Assembly: GCA_964016985.1 (NCBI GenBank)
Contig: OZ024837.1
Span: 42,132,018 to 42,196,017, forward strand
From: Anodontia alba
Taxonomy: Eukaryota; Mollusca; Bivalvia; Lucinida; Lucinidae
Direction: 5' to 3'
Length of the DNA: 64,000 nt
Part shown: positions 52,386 through 62,526 of the stretch, one piece after another
Layout of the letters: every line of letters starts with the position of its first letter
Numbering within the stretch: the first letter of the stretch is position 1
The notes under the pieces: generated by a model
The model's database searches: none
Told to the model about the DNA's origin: nothing
The model's input: the letters and a program-made list of their open reading frames with translations, nothing else
Translations under genes and position numbers: made by a program

Positions 52386-53364
52386 TTGCCTTCTGTAAAC
52401 AGTTATTGTAGCAAATGATTAAATGCTCATTTTTAAACCTGTTATAAATTGAAAAAAAAAAATCAGATTGCTTTTTCTCACGACATTGTTTCTCAGACAG
52501 CATGGTTAATCCAACTATGTTCATGACAAAATTAACAGAGAACAAGTGGGGTTCAATATTACGTGTAAATTTGGTAATATGAATGGTCCTAAGTGGTCAC
52601 ATTTGTTTCCATAAAAAGCTGTAGAATATAATTTCTTGTTGCACATGCATGCATTCCTATGTGTGATTATTTCTATCTTTTCCATATTTAAGGTGACTTG
52701 ATACATTTTCGGGGGAGGTAACTCTTTCAAAATTGTTTTGCTTCCCTTCTGAAAAGCTGTCTACTTGGAAGGGACATTCTGTGGCATCTGATCTGGGTCT
52801 ATACTGTTTGCACTGTTTGCTCTGTTTGCTCAGGCATGTCTGTCCGCATTTTTATGGAAAACATAGAATACTTTAATATTACATTGCCTATGAAGGCTAT
52901 GCATAGTTATAGTTTCTTTTCCAGACTATTAAAACTTTGACTTTCAAACTGAAATTATGCTTTGCAGCACAACCACAAAAAATTGGGATCTATGAAAATG
53001 AAAGAGAGCATCCGAACGCTGATTCCTAGGAGAAGAAAAATTGTGCCTATATAAGGAACAGAACTCTATTAATATTTTATTGACTTCTTCAGCATCACTG
53101 TATTTTAGACCCAGAAAAAAGAATTAAGGACATTTCAATCTAAATGCCCATCAGAACACATAAATATATATTAGCTATTTAACGTCTTCACAGGAAATGA
53201 TGCAATTTTACAAAATCTTTTATGCCCTAGCTTTGATTAACTTGGCCATTTTAACATTTGACATTCTCATGGCGAAATTTTCAGATGACAAATGAACCTC
53301 AGATGCTCCAGGCACTGTTTTCAGCAAAAAAAAAATATGTTAAAACCAATACAAGGCATACGTC
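52386..53364. other. Mostly unassigned; foldback fragment at 52690-52790 and core A fragments
   Basis: GGTGACTTGATACATTTTCG and GCTTCCCTTCTGAAAAGCTG belong to the 40001-40220 family. TGGCATCTGATCTGGGTCTA with ACTGTTTGCACTGTTTGCTC near 52780-52830 is a single core A arm with a short tandem doubling. No gene. Confidence 0.4.
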
Positions 53365-53745
53365 TAGATAAGAGTGGGTATCAGGTAAATATTTTTTCCT
53401 CTTTACCCTTGTCCTGCTGAACCCGGATATATCCTGTTTTGCAAACAGTGTAGATCCAGATCAGTTGGCTTCTGAAGAAGCCAACTGATCTGGATCTGCA
53501 CTGTTTGCCGTCAAGTATGCAAATTTATAACAACAATCTGGATCAAGTAACCTGACTGGCTGAAAATTAGAAGTAGGCGTGGCTTATTAATTTATTCAGC
53601 AGGACAAGGGTTAACATGTTTTGGGTACCCATTAGAAGCATCTCAGTGAGGTGCTTCTAATGAGTATGCACAACATATGTTTTTGTGGAGAAATAACAAA
53701 AATATCAATACTTTTGGATTGAAAAAAAAGCATCTTATCAAGAGC
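53365..53745. mobile_element. CATAG element with a TTAA-1 element inside
   Basis: CTAGATAAGAGTGGGTATCA, insert, then CATGTTTTGGGTACCCATTA, GAAGCATCTCAGTGAGGTGC and GCATCTTATCAAGAGCTATG. Confidence 0.7.
53403..53614. mobile_element. TTAA-1 element
   Basis: TTACCCTTGTCCTGCTGAAC (one A of TTAA lost) to TTCAGCAGGACAAGGGTTAA, with core A around GGCTTCTGAAGAAGCC. Confidence 0.82.
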
Positions 53746-53847
53746 TATGACTTACCATATGTGCTTCCAATATGTATCCATAACATATATTTTCATATGA
53801 AAAATATTGTCTTAATACACATCTTATATGAAGCTATGGTATAGTAA

Positions 53848-53954
53848 CCCAGTAAGCATTCTTTATAAATCTATAGCGGGCCATTATCAGGCCGTCAGGG
53901 TAGATGATGGGCCGATAACAGCCCGCTATAGATTTATAAAGAATGCTAGCTAGG
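53848..53954. mobile_element. 107-bp foldback element
   Basis: CCCAGTAAGCATTCTTTATA to TATAAAGAATGCTAGCTAGG. AGCATT through GCGGGC (27 bp) is perfectly inverted at the right end. Sister of 25647-25753. Confidence 0.8.
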
Positions 53955-54301
53955 TTCTTACTTTAAAAAAAATATCAATAAATAAATAAAGAAAAAAGAT
54001 GTTTCAATTAAAATTCCTGTTTGGAGGCAATACAATTCAAATATCAATTAAGCTCTATTATTTCGAAATAAAGAAGAAAACTGTTTTAAAATGTTGCTTG
54101 TTAATATTTAAATCCAGCATGGTAAATTCTAATGCCTCTTTCTTCCAAGATCATTGCAGACACACAGAATTTAGTTCTTTTCACATTCCTTGTTTTTACT
54201 AAGTATTTCTTTGTATTTTTAAATGCAAACAAATAACTTCTTTTCCTCAAGCCATGCCCTCTCCATGGATTAACAAGTTTCTGGTCCTGGATTCATATTA
54301 A
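53955..54301. other. Unassigned AT-rich sequence
   Basis: No gene or repeat supported. Confidence 0.3.
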
Positions 54302-54495
54302 CATTAGCCCTTGTCCTGCTGAACCCGTATAGGTCATGCTTTTGAAAACAGTGTAGATCCAGATCAGTTGGCTTCAAGCCAACTGATCTGGATCTGCACT
54401 GTAAGTGAATCTATATCAACATTCTGGACTAAGTAATCTGATTGGCTGACAGTTACAAATGTTTGTGGCATCTTAGTTCATTCAGCATGAATATT
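54302..54495. mobile_element. TTAA-1 element with decayed ends
   Basis: ATTAGCCCTTGTCCTGCTGA to GTTCATTCAGCATGAATATT. Core A arms meet at GGCTTCAAGCC. Confidence 0.68.
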
Positions 54496-54561
54496 AAAGC
54501 TAAATGGTTGCTCCCTAACAGAGACACCTACAATATTCTTGCTGTACATTCTGTGCACCAG

Positions 54562-54760
54562 TTAACCCATTTTAGACTAATAAACTCCCCCACACTAAAT
54601 ATTGGAAGAGTAAGAACTTAATTTTAGGTATGCCAGACTATGTGGTATAGATATCCCAAGAGAAAAATAACTAAACTATTTGCAGTCAGTGGCATCTGAT
54701 CTGAGTCTGCACTGTTTGCAAAATTACCCTTTTAGTGGTCTACAGACCAAACTGGGTTAA
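54562..54760. mobile_element. TTAA-2 element
   Basis: TTAACCCATTTTAGACTAAT to CAGACCAAACTGGGTTAA. One core A arm is missing (GCAGTCAGTGGCATCTGATC). Confidence 0.75.
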
Positions 54761-55063
54761 AATAGTCCCAGTAATCATTACCACAGAAACTTTTTTTGGC
54801 TAAAGTATATTTTTTTCCTGCCTGTAGAAAGCACTCTTACAAGTCTAAGATTTCTTGACAGTTGATAAACAAAATGGATGACATTAGTTAATATGTGTGT
54901 CATAAGATCAGATTATATGAATGAGAAAAATATGAATAGAGTAAACACTCAAAATTCATCTCTTTTGGCTTTACAGAACCAGAAAAAATGATACAAGGCA
55001 CTCCACTTGTAGCAAAAACAAAACAACAGAAACACAACTGTACCAGCAATCTGATTCATGCTG
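54761..55063. other. Unassigned non-coding sequence
   Basis: No gene or repeat supported. Confidence 0.3.
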
Positions 55064-55464
55064 AACCCTTCACAATTTGCACGCTGCGTAAAAATTTCAG
55101 CAGACAACATTTTGAAATGTTTTGAAATATTTTTCTTATTTTTTCTACCAAGTAGGGTGTGACACTTCATGCAAATTGTCTCTTTTTGGAGACAATATGC
55201 ATGAAATGTATATCATCACTCTGTCATCTGCTGAATCTAAGTAATGTAATGTAAGTATAAAGCAACAATCGCAGTTGCAGCAGTAGACACTGAATTTTAA
55301 TTTTTTTTAATTTTTTAAAGAAAATAAACCTTGACATTTCATGCAAATTATCTGCTTGACAGATGATTCATATGAAATGTCTATTTTCTCTGTAAAAAAA
55401 AAAAGAAAAAAAAAAGATTAGAATGACATCTGCTACTCATTCTAATTGGTGATTTATAAGGGTT
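55064..55464. mobile_element. TTAA-5 (55064-55240) followed by TTAA-6 (55255-55464)
   Basis: First: AATTTGCACGCTGCGTAAAA, TTTCAGCAGACAACATTTTG, core C around CTCTTTTTGGAG. Second: AAAGCAACAATCGCAGTTGC, GACATTTCATGCAAATTATC / GATGATTCATATGAAATGTC, ending TTTATAAGGGTTAA. Confidence 0.65.
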
Positions 55465-55654
55465 AATTATGAATTGATATTTTCTAGTGGGGGTGCTGGA
55501 AATAAGATGTCTGAACTGAAAAACTAGTTTACTCTTGGGAACTATATTGTCCTATTTGCTTGCTGCTGTTAAGACAAACAGGTCTATATCTCTGTGATAA
55601 AAAAAGAAAAAAAAACTGTATAAAGCAGTATTCCTAGTGAAAATAATGATTGGA

Positions 55655-58600
55655 ATACCACTGGTATACAACTTATATATTGAGTGGAAAAAGTCACTGA
55701 TACCCAGAGAGACTGCACTGGTATACTAGTTGTAACAATCAGTATATCAGTGCTATACTGCTGGTATACCAGTGCCATACTGCTGGTATTAGTGAGCTAT
55801 ACTGCTTGTGTACCAGAGCTATACTGCTGGTATACAAGTGATATACTGCTGGTATACCAGTTCCATACTGCTTGTATACCAGTACCATAATGCTTGTATA
55901 CTAGTGCCATACTGCTTGTATACCAGTGCTATACTGCTTGTATACTAGTGCCATACTGCGTGTATACCAGTGCCATACTGCATGTATACCAGTGCTATAC
56001 TGCTTGTATACCAGTGCCATACTGCTTGTATACCAATGCTATACTGCTTGTATACCAGTGCCTTACTGCTTGTATAACAATGCCATACTGCTTGTATACC
56101 AGTGCTATATTGCTTGTATACCAGTGCCATACTGCTTGTATACTAGTGCTATACTGCTTGTATACCAGTGCCATACTGCTTTTATACCAGTGCCATACTG
56201 CTTGTATACCAGTGCCATACTACTTGTATACCCATGCCATACTGCTTGTATACCAGTGCCATACTGCTTGTATACCAGTGCTATACCGCTTGTATACCAG
56301 TGCAATACTGCTAGTATTATGGAGCTATACTGCTGTTATACTGGTGCCATACTGCTGGTATACCAGTGCCATACTGCTTGTATACTAGCGCCATACTGCG
56401 TGTATACCAGTGCTATTCTGCTTGTATACCAGTGCCTTACTGCTTGTATACCAGTGCCATACTGCTTGTATACCAGTGCCTTACTGTTTGTATACCAGTG
56501 TCATACTGCTTGTATATCAGTGCTATATTGCTTGTATACCAGTGCCATACTGCTTGTATACCAGTGCTATACTGCTTGTATACCAGTGCCATACTGCTTT
56601 TATACCAGTGCCATACTGCTTGTATACCAGTGCCATACTGCTTGTATACCAATGCTATACTACTTGTATACCAGTGCCATACTGCTTGTATACCAGTGCC
56701 ATACTACTTGTATACCAGTGCTATACTGCTTGTATACCAGTGCAATACTACTAGTATTATGGAGCTATACTGCTGTTATACTGGTGCAATACTGCTGGTA
56801 TAACAGTGTCATATTGCTGGTATAGCAGTGCCTTACTGCTGGTATACCAGTGCCTTACTGCTGGTATACCAGTGCCATTTTTGTTGGTATACCACTGCCA
56901 TACTCTCAGGTATACAAGTGCCATACTACTGGCATACTGGTGCCATACTACTGGTATACCAGTACCAAACAACTGATCTTAGTGTGATATGCTGCCGGTA
57001 TACCAGTGCCATACTACTGATATACCAGTGCCATACTGTAGGTATACCAGTGGCTTACCGTTGGCATAGCAGTGTCATAGTGCTGGTGTACCAGTGCCAT
57101 ACTGGTGGTATACTAGTGCCAAATTGCTATGCTGGTGCAATACTGCTGGTATAACAGTGCCATACTGCTGGTGTACCAGTTCCATACTGCTGGTATACCA
57201 GTTGCATACTGCTGGTATACCACTGCCATACTGCTGGTATACCAGTGCCATACTGCAGGTGTACCAGTGCCATACAGCTGGTATACCAGTGCCTTACTGC
57301 TGATATTCCAGTGCTGTACTGCTGGTATACCAGTTTTGTACTGCTGGTATTCCAGTGCCATACTGCATATATACCAGTACCATGCTGCTGGTATACCAAT
57401 GCCATACTACTGATATACCAGTGTCATACTGTAGATATGTAGGTACTGTAGGTACCAGTGCCTTACTGCTGGTATACCATTGCTTTACTGCTGGTATACC
57501 AGTCCATACTGCCTTTATACCTGTGCCATACTTCTTGTTTACCTGTGCTATACTGCTTGTATACCAGTGCCATACTGATGAATTACCAGTCTAGATTGCT
57601 GATATACCGATGCTTCACTGCTGGTATACTGGTCTATACTACCAGTATACCTGTGCCATACATCTGGTTTACCAGCATCATACTGCTGGTATTCCAGTCC
57701 ATACTGCTGATGAATCAGTCCATACTGCTGATACACCAATACCATACTGTCAGTATACAAGTGCCATACTCTGATATACCAGTGCCTAACTGTTGGTATA
57801 CCAGTGCTATACTGCATAACAGTGCCATACCAGTACCATGCTGCTGGTATACCTGTGCCTTACTGCTTGTATTAGTGAGCTATACTGCTGGTATACCAGA
57901 GCCATACTGCTGGTATACAAGTGCCATACTGCTGGTATACAAATGCCATACTGCTGGTATACCAATGCCATACTGCTGGTATACCGTGCCATACTCCCAT
58001 TATACCAGTACCATACTACCAGTATACAAGTGCTATAATTCTTGTATACCAGTGGCATACTGCTAGTATACCAGTACCATACTGCTGGTATACCAATGCC
58101 ATACTACAATTATACCAGTTCCATGCTGCTCGTATGCAAGTGCCTTACTGCTGGCATTCAACTGTCATATCATTTGTATACTAGTGCCATACTGCTGGTA
58201 TACCAGTGCCATACTGCTGGTGTACCAATGCCATGCTACAAGTATATCAGTTCCATGCTGCTGGTATGCAAATGTACTGCTGGCATTCCATTGCCACACT
58301 GCTTGTATATGCCAGTGCCTTACTGCTGGTACACCAGTGCCTTACTGCTAGTACACCAGTCCATACTGCTGGTGTACCATTGCCATACTGCTGGTATAGC
58401 AGAGCCATATTGCTGGTATATCAATGCCTTACTATCAGTATACCAGTTCCATGCTGCTGGTATACAAATGCCTTTCTGCTGGCATTCCATTTCCATAAGG
58501 CTTGTATATATCAATGCCTTACTCCTGGTACACCAGTGCCTTACTGTTAGTATTACAGTCCATACTGCTGGACTGCCTTACTGCTAGTATAACAGTCCAT

Positions 58601-59730
58601 ACGGCTGGTGTACCAGTGCCATACTGCTGGTGTACCACTGCCATACTGCTGGTATACCAATTCCATACTGCTGGTACACCAGTGCCTTACTGCTGGTATA
58701 CAAGTGCCTTATTGCTGTCATGCCAGTCCCATACTACTGGTAAACCAGTCCATACTGTATGTATATCTGTGCCATACTTCTGGTATACCAGTACCATACT
58801 GCCAGTATACCAGTGCCATACTGCCAGTATACCAGTGCCTTACTGCTGGTATACCACTGCCATACTGCTGGTCCAGGTCCCATACTGCAGGTATACCAGG
58901 CCATACTGCTAATATACCTGTGTCATACTTCTGGTATACAATTTCTATACTGCTGGTATATCAGTGCCATACTGCTGGTATACCAGTGCATTTCTTCTGG
59001 TATAAATGCTCCATACTTCTGGTATACCAGTGCCTTACTGCTGGCATACCAGTGCCATACTACTGCTTGTTTACCTGTTCCATACTGCTGGTATACTAGT
59101 CCAAGCTGCCTGTATATCTGTGCCATAGTTCTGGTAAACCAGTGCCATACTGCTAGTAAACCAGTGCCATACTGCTGGTATACCACTGTCATACTGCTGG
59201 TCAAGTCTCATACTGCTGGTATACCAGTTCATACTGCTGGTATACCTGTGCACTACTTTTGGTATACCAGTGCCATACTGCTTGTATATATCTCTGCCAT
59301 ACTGCTTGTATACCAGTGGCTTACTGCTAGTATATCTGCTTTACTGCTGGTATACCAGTGCCATACTGCTTGTATATATCTCTGCTATACTGCTTGTATA
59401 CCAGTGGCTTACTGCTGGTAAATCTGTTTTACTGCTGGTGTACCAGTTCATACCTCCATAAAATCTGTGCCGTACTTCTAGTATATCAATGCCATACTGC
59501 TAATATACCAGTGCCTTACTGCTGGTATACCACAGCCATACTGCTGGTCTACCACAGCCATATTGCTGACATACCAAAGCCGTACTGCTGGTATTCCAGT
59601 GCCATGCTTCTGGTATACCTGTGCCATACTTCTGGCATACCAGTACCATACTGCTGGTATACAAGTGGCATATTGCTTGTTTACCAGTGCCATACTGCTG
59701 GTGCCAGTGCTAAACTGCCGATTTACTAAT
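55655..59730 (+). repeat. 22-bp satellite array, about 185 units
   Basis: The unit is TGCCATACTGCTTGTATACC+AG, or the GCTGGTATACCAG variant. The TTG variant dominates to about 56760 and the TGG variant after it, apart from patches near 59280-59400. A 20-unit (440-bp) higher-order repeat is visible: TATACTAGTGCCATACTGCG (55941) matches 56381, and TGCAATACTGCTAGTATTAT (56301) matches 56741. An 88-bp one lies at 59281/59369. The unit has no stop codon in any of the six frames and 22 is not a multiple of three, so long repetitive open frames (up to 299 codons, 55926-56825) arise by chance. I see no sign of a real gene. Confidence 0.92.
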
Positions 59731-60036
59731 GCTTAAAGTACTAGTGTATCATGTTATAGCAATTGGGACGCCAGCAAAGTTTACCACTTGACCTTCAAGT
59801 TCAAGTGGTACATCAATGGTACACCACTGAAATTTATTGTTGTATATGGATGTTTATTTTCATAAACATCTTGTTTGTGTATTTATACATTTCACTTTTG
59901 CAAAACAGACAACAATTTAGTTTAAGTCCCTCAGTACTTTTTTTTTTTTTTCTGCTGACCATTTCAAGGTGGTTTCTCTGTTACAGATTGTCCTTGTTTT
60001 TAGGATGGTTGAGTAGTGGGGGTGGTGGTCGTTCCA
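59731..60036. other. Unassigned sequence
   Basis: CTTGACCTTCAAGTTCAAGT near 59790 is a small palindrome. T run at 59939-59951. No gene supported. Confidence 0.35.
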
Positions 60037-60219
60037 TTAACCCTTGTACTGCTGAATAAATTAAGATGGCCCGCCTACTTCTATTTTTCAGCCAATCAGA
60101 TTATTTGATCCACATTGTTGATATAAATTCACATACTGAATGGCAAACAGTGCAGATCCAGTGGATCTACACTGTTTGCAAAGGCAGGGTATATCTGGGT
60201 TAAGCAGGAAAATGGTTAA
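60037..60219. mobile_element. TTAA-1 element with collapsed core
   Basis: TTAACCCTTGTACTGCTGAA to TTAAGCAGGAAAATGGTTAA. The palindrome is cut to GCAGATCCAGTGGATCTACA, with the GGCTTC loop region gone from both arms. Confidence 0.78.
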
Positions 60220-60450
60220 TAGGTATGTACAGGCATGCCACTGGAATAGCCTTCATTTTTGATCTTACAGATATATCAACAACTAAGGCTTCATGCTCTT
60301 TGTATATGATTAGGTCTATTTCCTCCCAGCTCTGTATATGAATAGCCATCTTATCTGTTTTTCACCTAGCAACAAAAAACAATTACCAATGCAGCTACTC
60401 TTGAGATTATTGCAGTAGATAAAGTCATGACCACATACCACACCATGTGG

Positions 60451-60496
<46 letters not shown>

Positions 60497-60719
60497 TCTA
60501 AAGTGAGATCTAAAGTAAAAGAACATGAAATATACGAATTATCATGAAATCCTAATAGTAGTATACGAAAATAGGATGCCTTTTTGCAAACAAATATATG
60601 AATGCGAATAAACTTTGATATTTGCTATATATGAGAATAGGTAGGGTCATATGAATTCTAAGGTGTAGTGTACAGCGCCCCCCCCCCCCCTCCCCCGCCA
60701 ACCATGGGGTCCATTGTTG
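60220..60719. repeat. (CA)n microsatellite (60451-60491) and C run (60679-60690) in unassigned sequence
   Basis: ACACACACACACACACACAC for about 41 bp. GAATAGGTAGGGTCATATGA and AATATATGAATGCGAATA are weakly repetitive. No gene. Confidence 0.7.
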
Positions 60720-60938
60720 TCATAGACTCCTAAAAGGGTAATTAGCAAATAGTGCAGACCCAGATCAGACCACTGAATGCGGCATATGATCAGGGCTTCC
60801 ACTTTTTGCAAATAATTTAACCATTTTACTCTAGGAACATCAAAATCACACAGCCTGACATAACTAAAATTGAAATTAAAATTGACATTAGACTTTTCCA
60901 ATATTCAGTGTGGGGGAGTTCATTCAGGCCTTTTCTCA
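60720..60938. mobile_element. TTAA-2 element, ends worn
   Basis: CATAGACTCCTAAAAGGGTA, core A (GCAAATAGTGCAGACCCAGA ... TGATCAGGGCTTCCAC), ACCATTTTACTCTAGGAACA and TCCAATATTCAGTGTGGGGG match the complement of 8612-8837. Confidence 0.65.
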
Positions 60939-60954
60939 CCAGTTATTAGGGTAA

Positions 60955-61433
60955 TTAACCCATTGCAGACTGACTCTTCTACCACAACTCTTTGGACCGG
61001 TCTATTTCCAATAGCAGGGTATCTACTTAGTTTTTATTATTACTATGTTATACAGAAATTCCTGTATTTCATGCAAACATCACGAAAACACGCCTATATA
61101 ATTTTGACCCCCTTAAACCCCACTTTTATATAGTAAAACTGGGGTTTACGGAGGTATACATTATTTTTCTTATTTCTGCTCAAAAACATAGATTGTGGGT
61201 ACTCGTTAGAACCGCCTCGGCGAGGCGGTTCTAACGAGTACCCACAATCTATGTTATGAGCAGAAATATGAAAAATATCAGAGTTTCTTATCTGAAAATT
61301 TTCAGTTTTTGGAGGTAAAATTGTCTATATATTTGAATAGGCGTGTTTTCGTAATGCAGCATTTTGCAGCTTCTGATCTTTGTCTGCATTGTTTATCAAC
61401 TACACTTTTTGGGTCTTCAGACTGAAATGGGCG
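60955..61433. mobile_element. TTAA-2b element with a CATCACG element inside
   Basis: TTAACCCATTGCAGACTGAC, CTACCACAACTCTTTGGACC, then the insert, then CAGCATTTTGCAGCTTCTGA and TCTTCAGACTGAAATGGG. The left core A arm is missing at the insertion point. Confidence 0.7.
61078..61356. mobile_element. CATCACG element, full length
   Basis: CATCACGAAAACACGCCTAT to ATAGGCGTGTTTTCGTAATG (20-bp inverted repeat, one mismatch), 279 bp. Core B is GTGGGTACTCGTTAGAACCG / CGGTTCTAACGAGTACCCAC around CCTCGGCGAGG. Confidence 0.85.
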
Positions 61434-61502
61434 GTGGATTTCAGCTTGTTCAATTAAATAAATATTATATGTCAGATGCAGTTTGATTTTATGACAATTC
61501 AT

Positions 61503-62526
61503 GTCTTGTGCTCATGGTGAGCTATTGTGGTCAGTCAATGTCCGTCGTCCGTCGTGCGGCATGCGGCGTTCGTTGTGTGGCATCAACAATTGTTTTAAAA
61601 GCCTACTCCTCCTACACCCCTGGACCAATTGACTCGATACTTGGTAGGAAGCATGGGGGTGACCTGTAGATCAAAAATAGCTAAAATCCTTCCGATCAGA
61701 TATCCAAGATGGCCACCATCTTGAAAATCTATTTTTCGCTTCTTCTCCTGAACCGAAAGGCCAATTGACTCCAAACTTGCTAGGAAGCATTGGGGTGACT
61801 TGTAGATCAAAAATAGCTAAAGTCGTGCCAATCGGAAATCCAAGATGGCCACCATGGCGGGCATCTTGAAAATCTATTTTTCGCTTCTTCTCCTGAACCA
61901 AAAGGCCAATTGACTCCAAACTTGCTAGGAAGCATCAGGGTGACTTGTCGATCAAAAATAGCTAAAATCGTGCCAATCGGATATCCAAGATGGCCACCAT
62001 GGCAGCCATCTTGAAAATCTACTTTTCGATTCTTCTCCTGAACTGAAAGGCCAATTGACTCCAAACTTGCTAGGAAGCATCGGGGTGACTTGTAGATCAA
62101 AAATAGCTAAAATTGTCATAATCGGAAATCCAAGATGGCCACCATGGCAGCCATCTTGAAAATCTATTTTTCGCTTCTTCTCCTGAACTGAAAGGCCAAT
62201 TGACTCCAAACTTGCTAGGAAGCATCAGGGTGACTTATAGATCAAAAATAGCTTAATTCGTGCCGATCGGAAATCCAAGATGGCCGCCATGGCAGCCATC
62301 TTGAAAATCTATTTTTCGCTTCTTCTCCTGAACTGAAAGGCCAACTGACTACAAACTTGCTAGGAAGCATTGGGGTGACTTGTAGATCAAAAATTGCTAA
62401 AGTCATGCTGATCGGAAATTAAAGAAGGCCACCATGGCAGCCATCTTGAAAATCTATTTTTCGCTTCTTCTCCTGAACCGAAAGGTCAATTGACTCCAAT
62501 CTTGCTAGGAAGCATCGGGGTGACTT
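61503..62526 (-). mobile_element. 145-bp-repeat Helentron-like element, copy 3, reverse
   Basis: The 3' end lies at the left (GTGCTCATGGTGAGCTATTG, only half the hairpin; then GTCCGTCGTCCGTCGTGCGG). Six units follow with an exact 145-bp period (CTTCTTCTCCTGAAC at 61739, 61884, 62029, 62174, 62319, 62464). It breaks at GGGTGACTTGTTT directly into the next array. Confidence 0.7.

Noticed and set aside
55926..56825. 299-codon open frame with a 22-residue Cys/Tyr-rich repeat
   Set aside because: Every frame of the 22-bp satellite unit is free of stops on both strands, so long open frames are expected by chance. There is no start context, no non-repeat domain and no sign of codon bias.
59763..60059. 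98-codon open frame downstream of the satellite
   Set aside because: No recognisable domain, AT-driven composition, and it runs into a TTAA-1 terminus.
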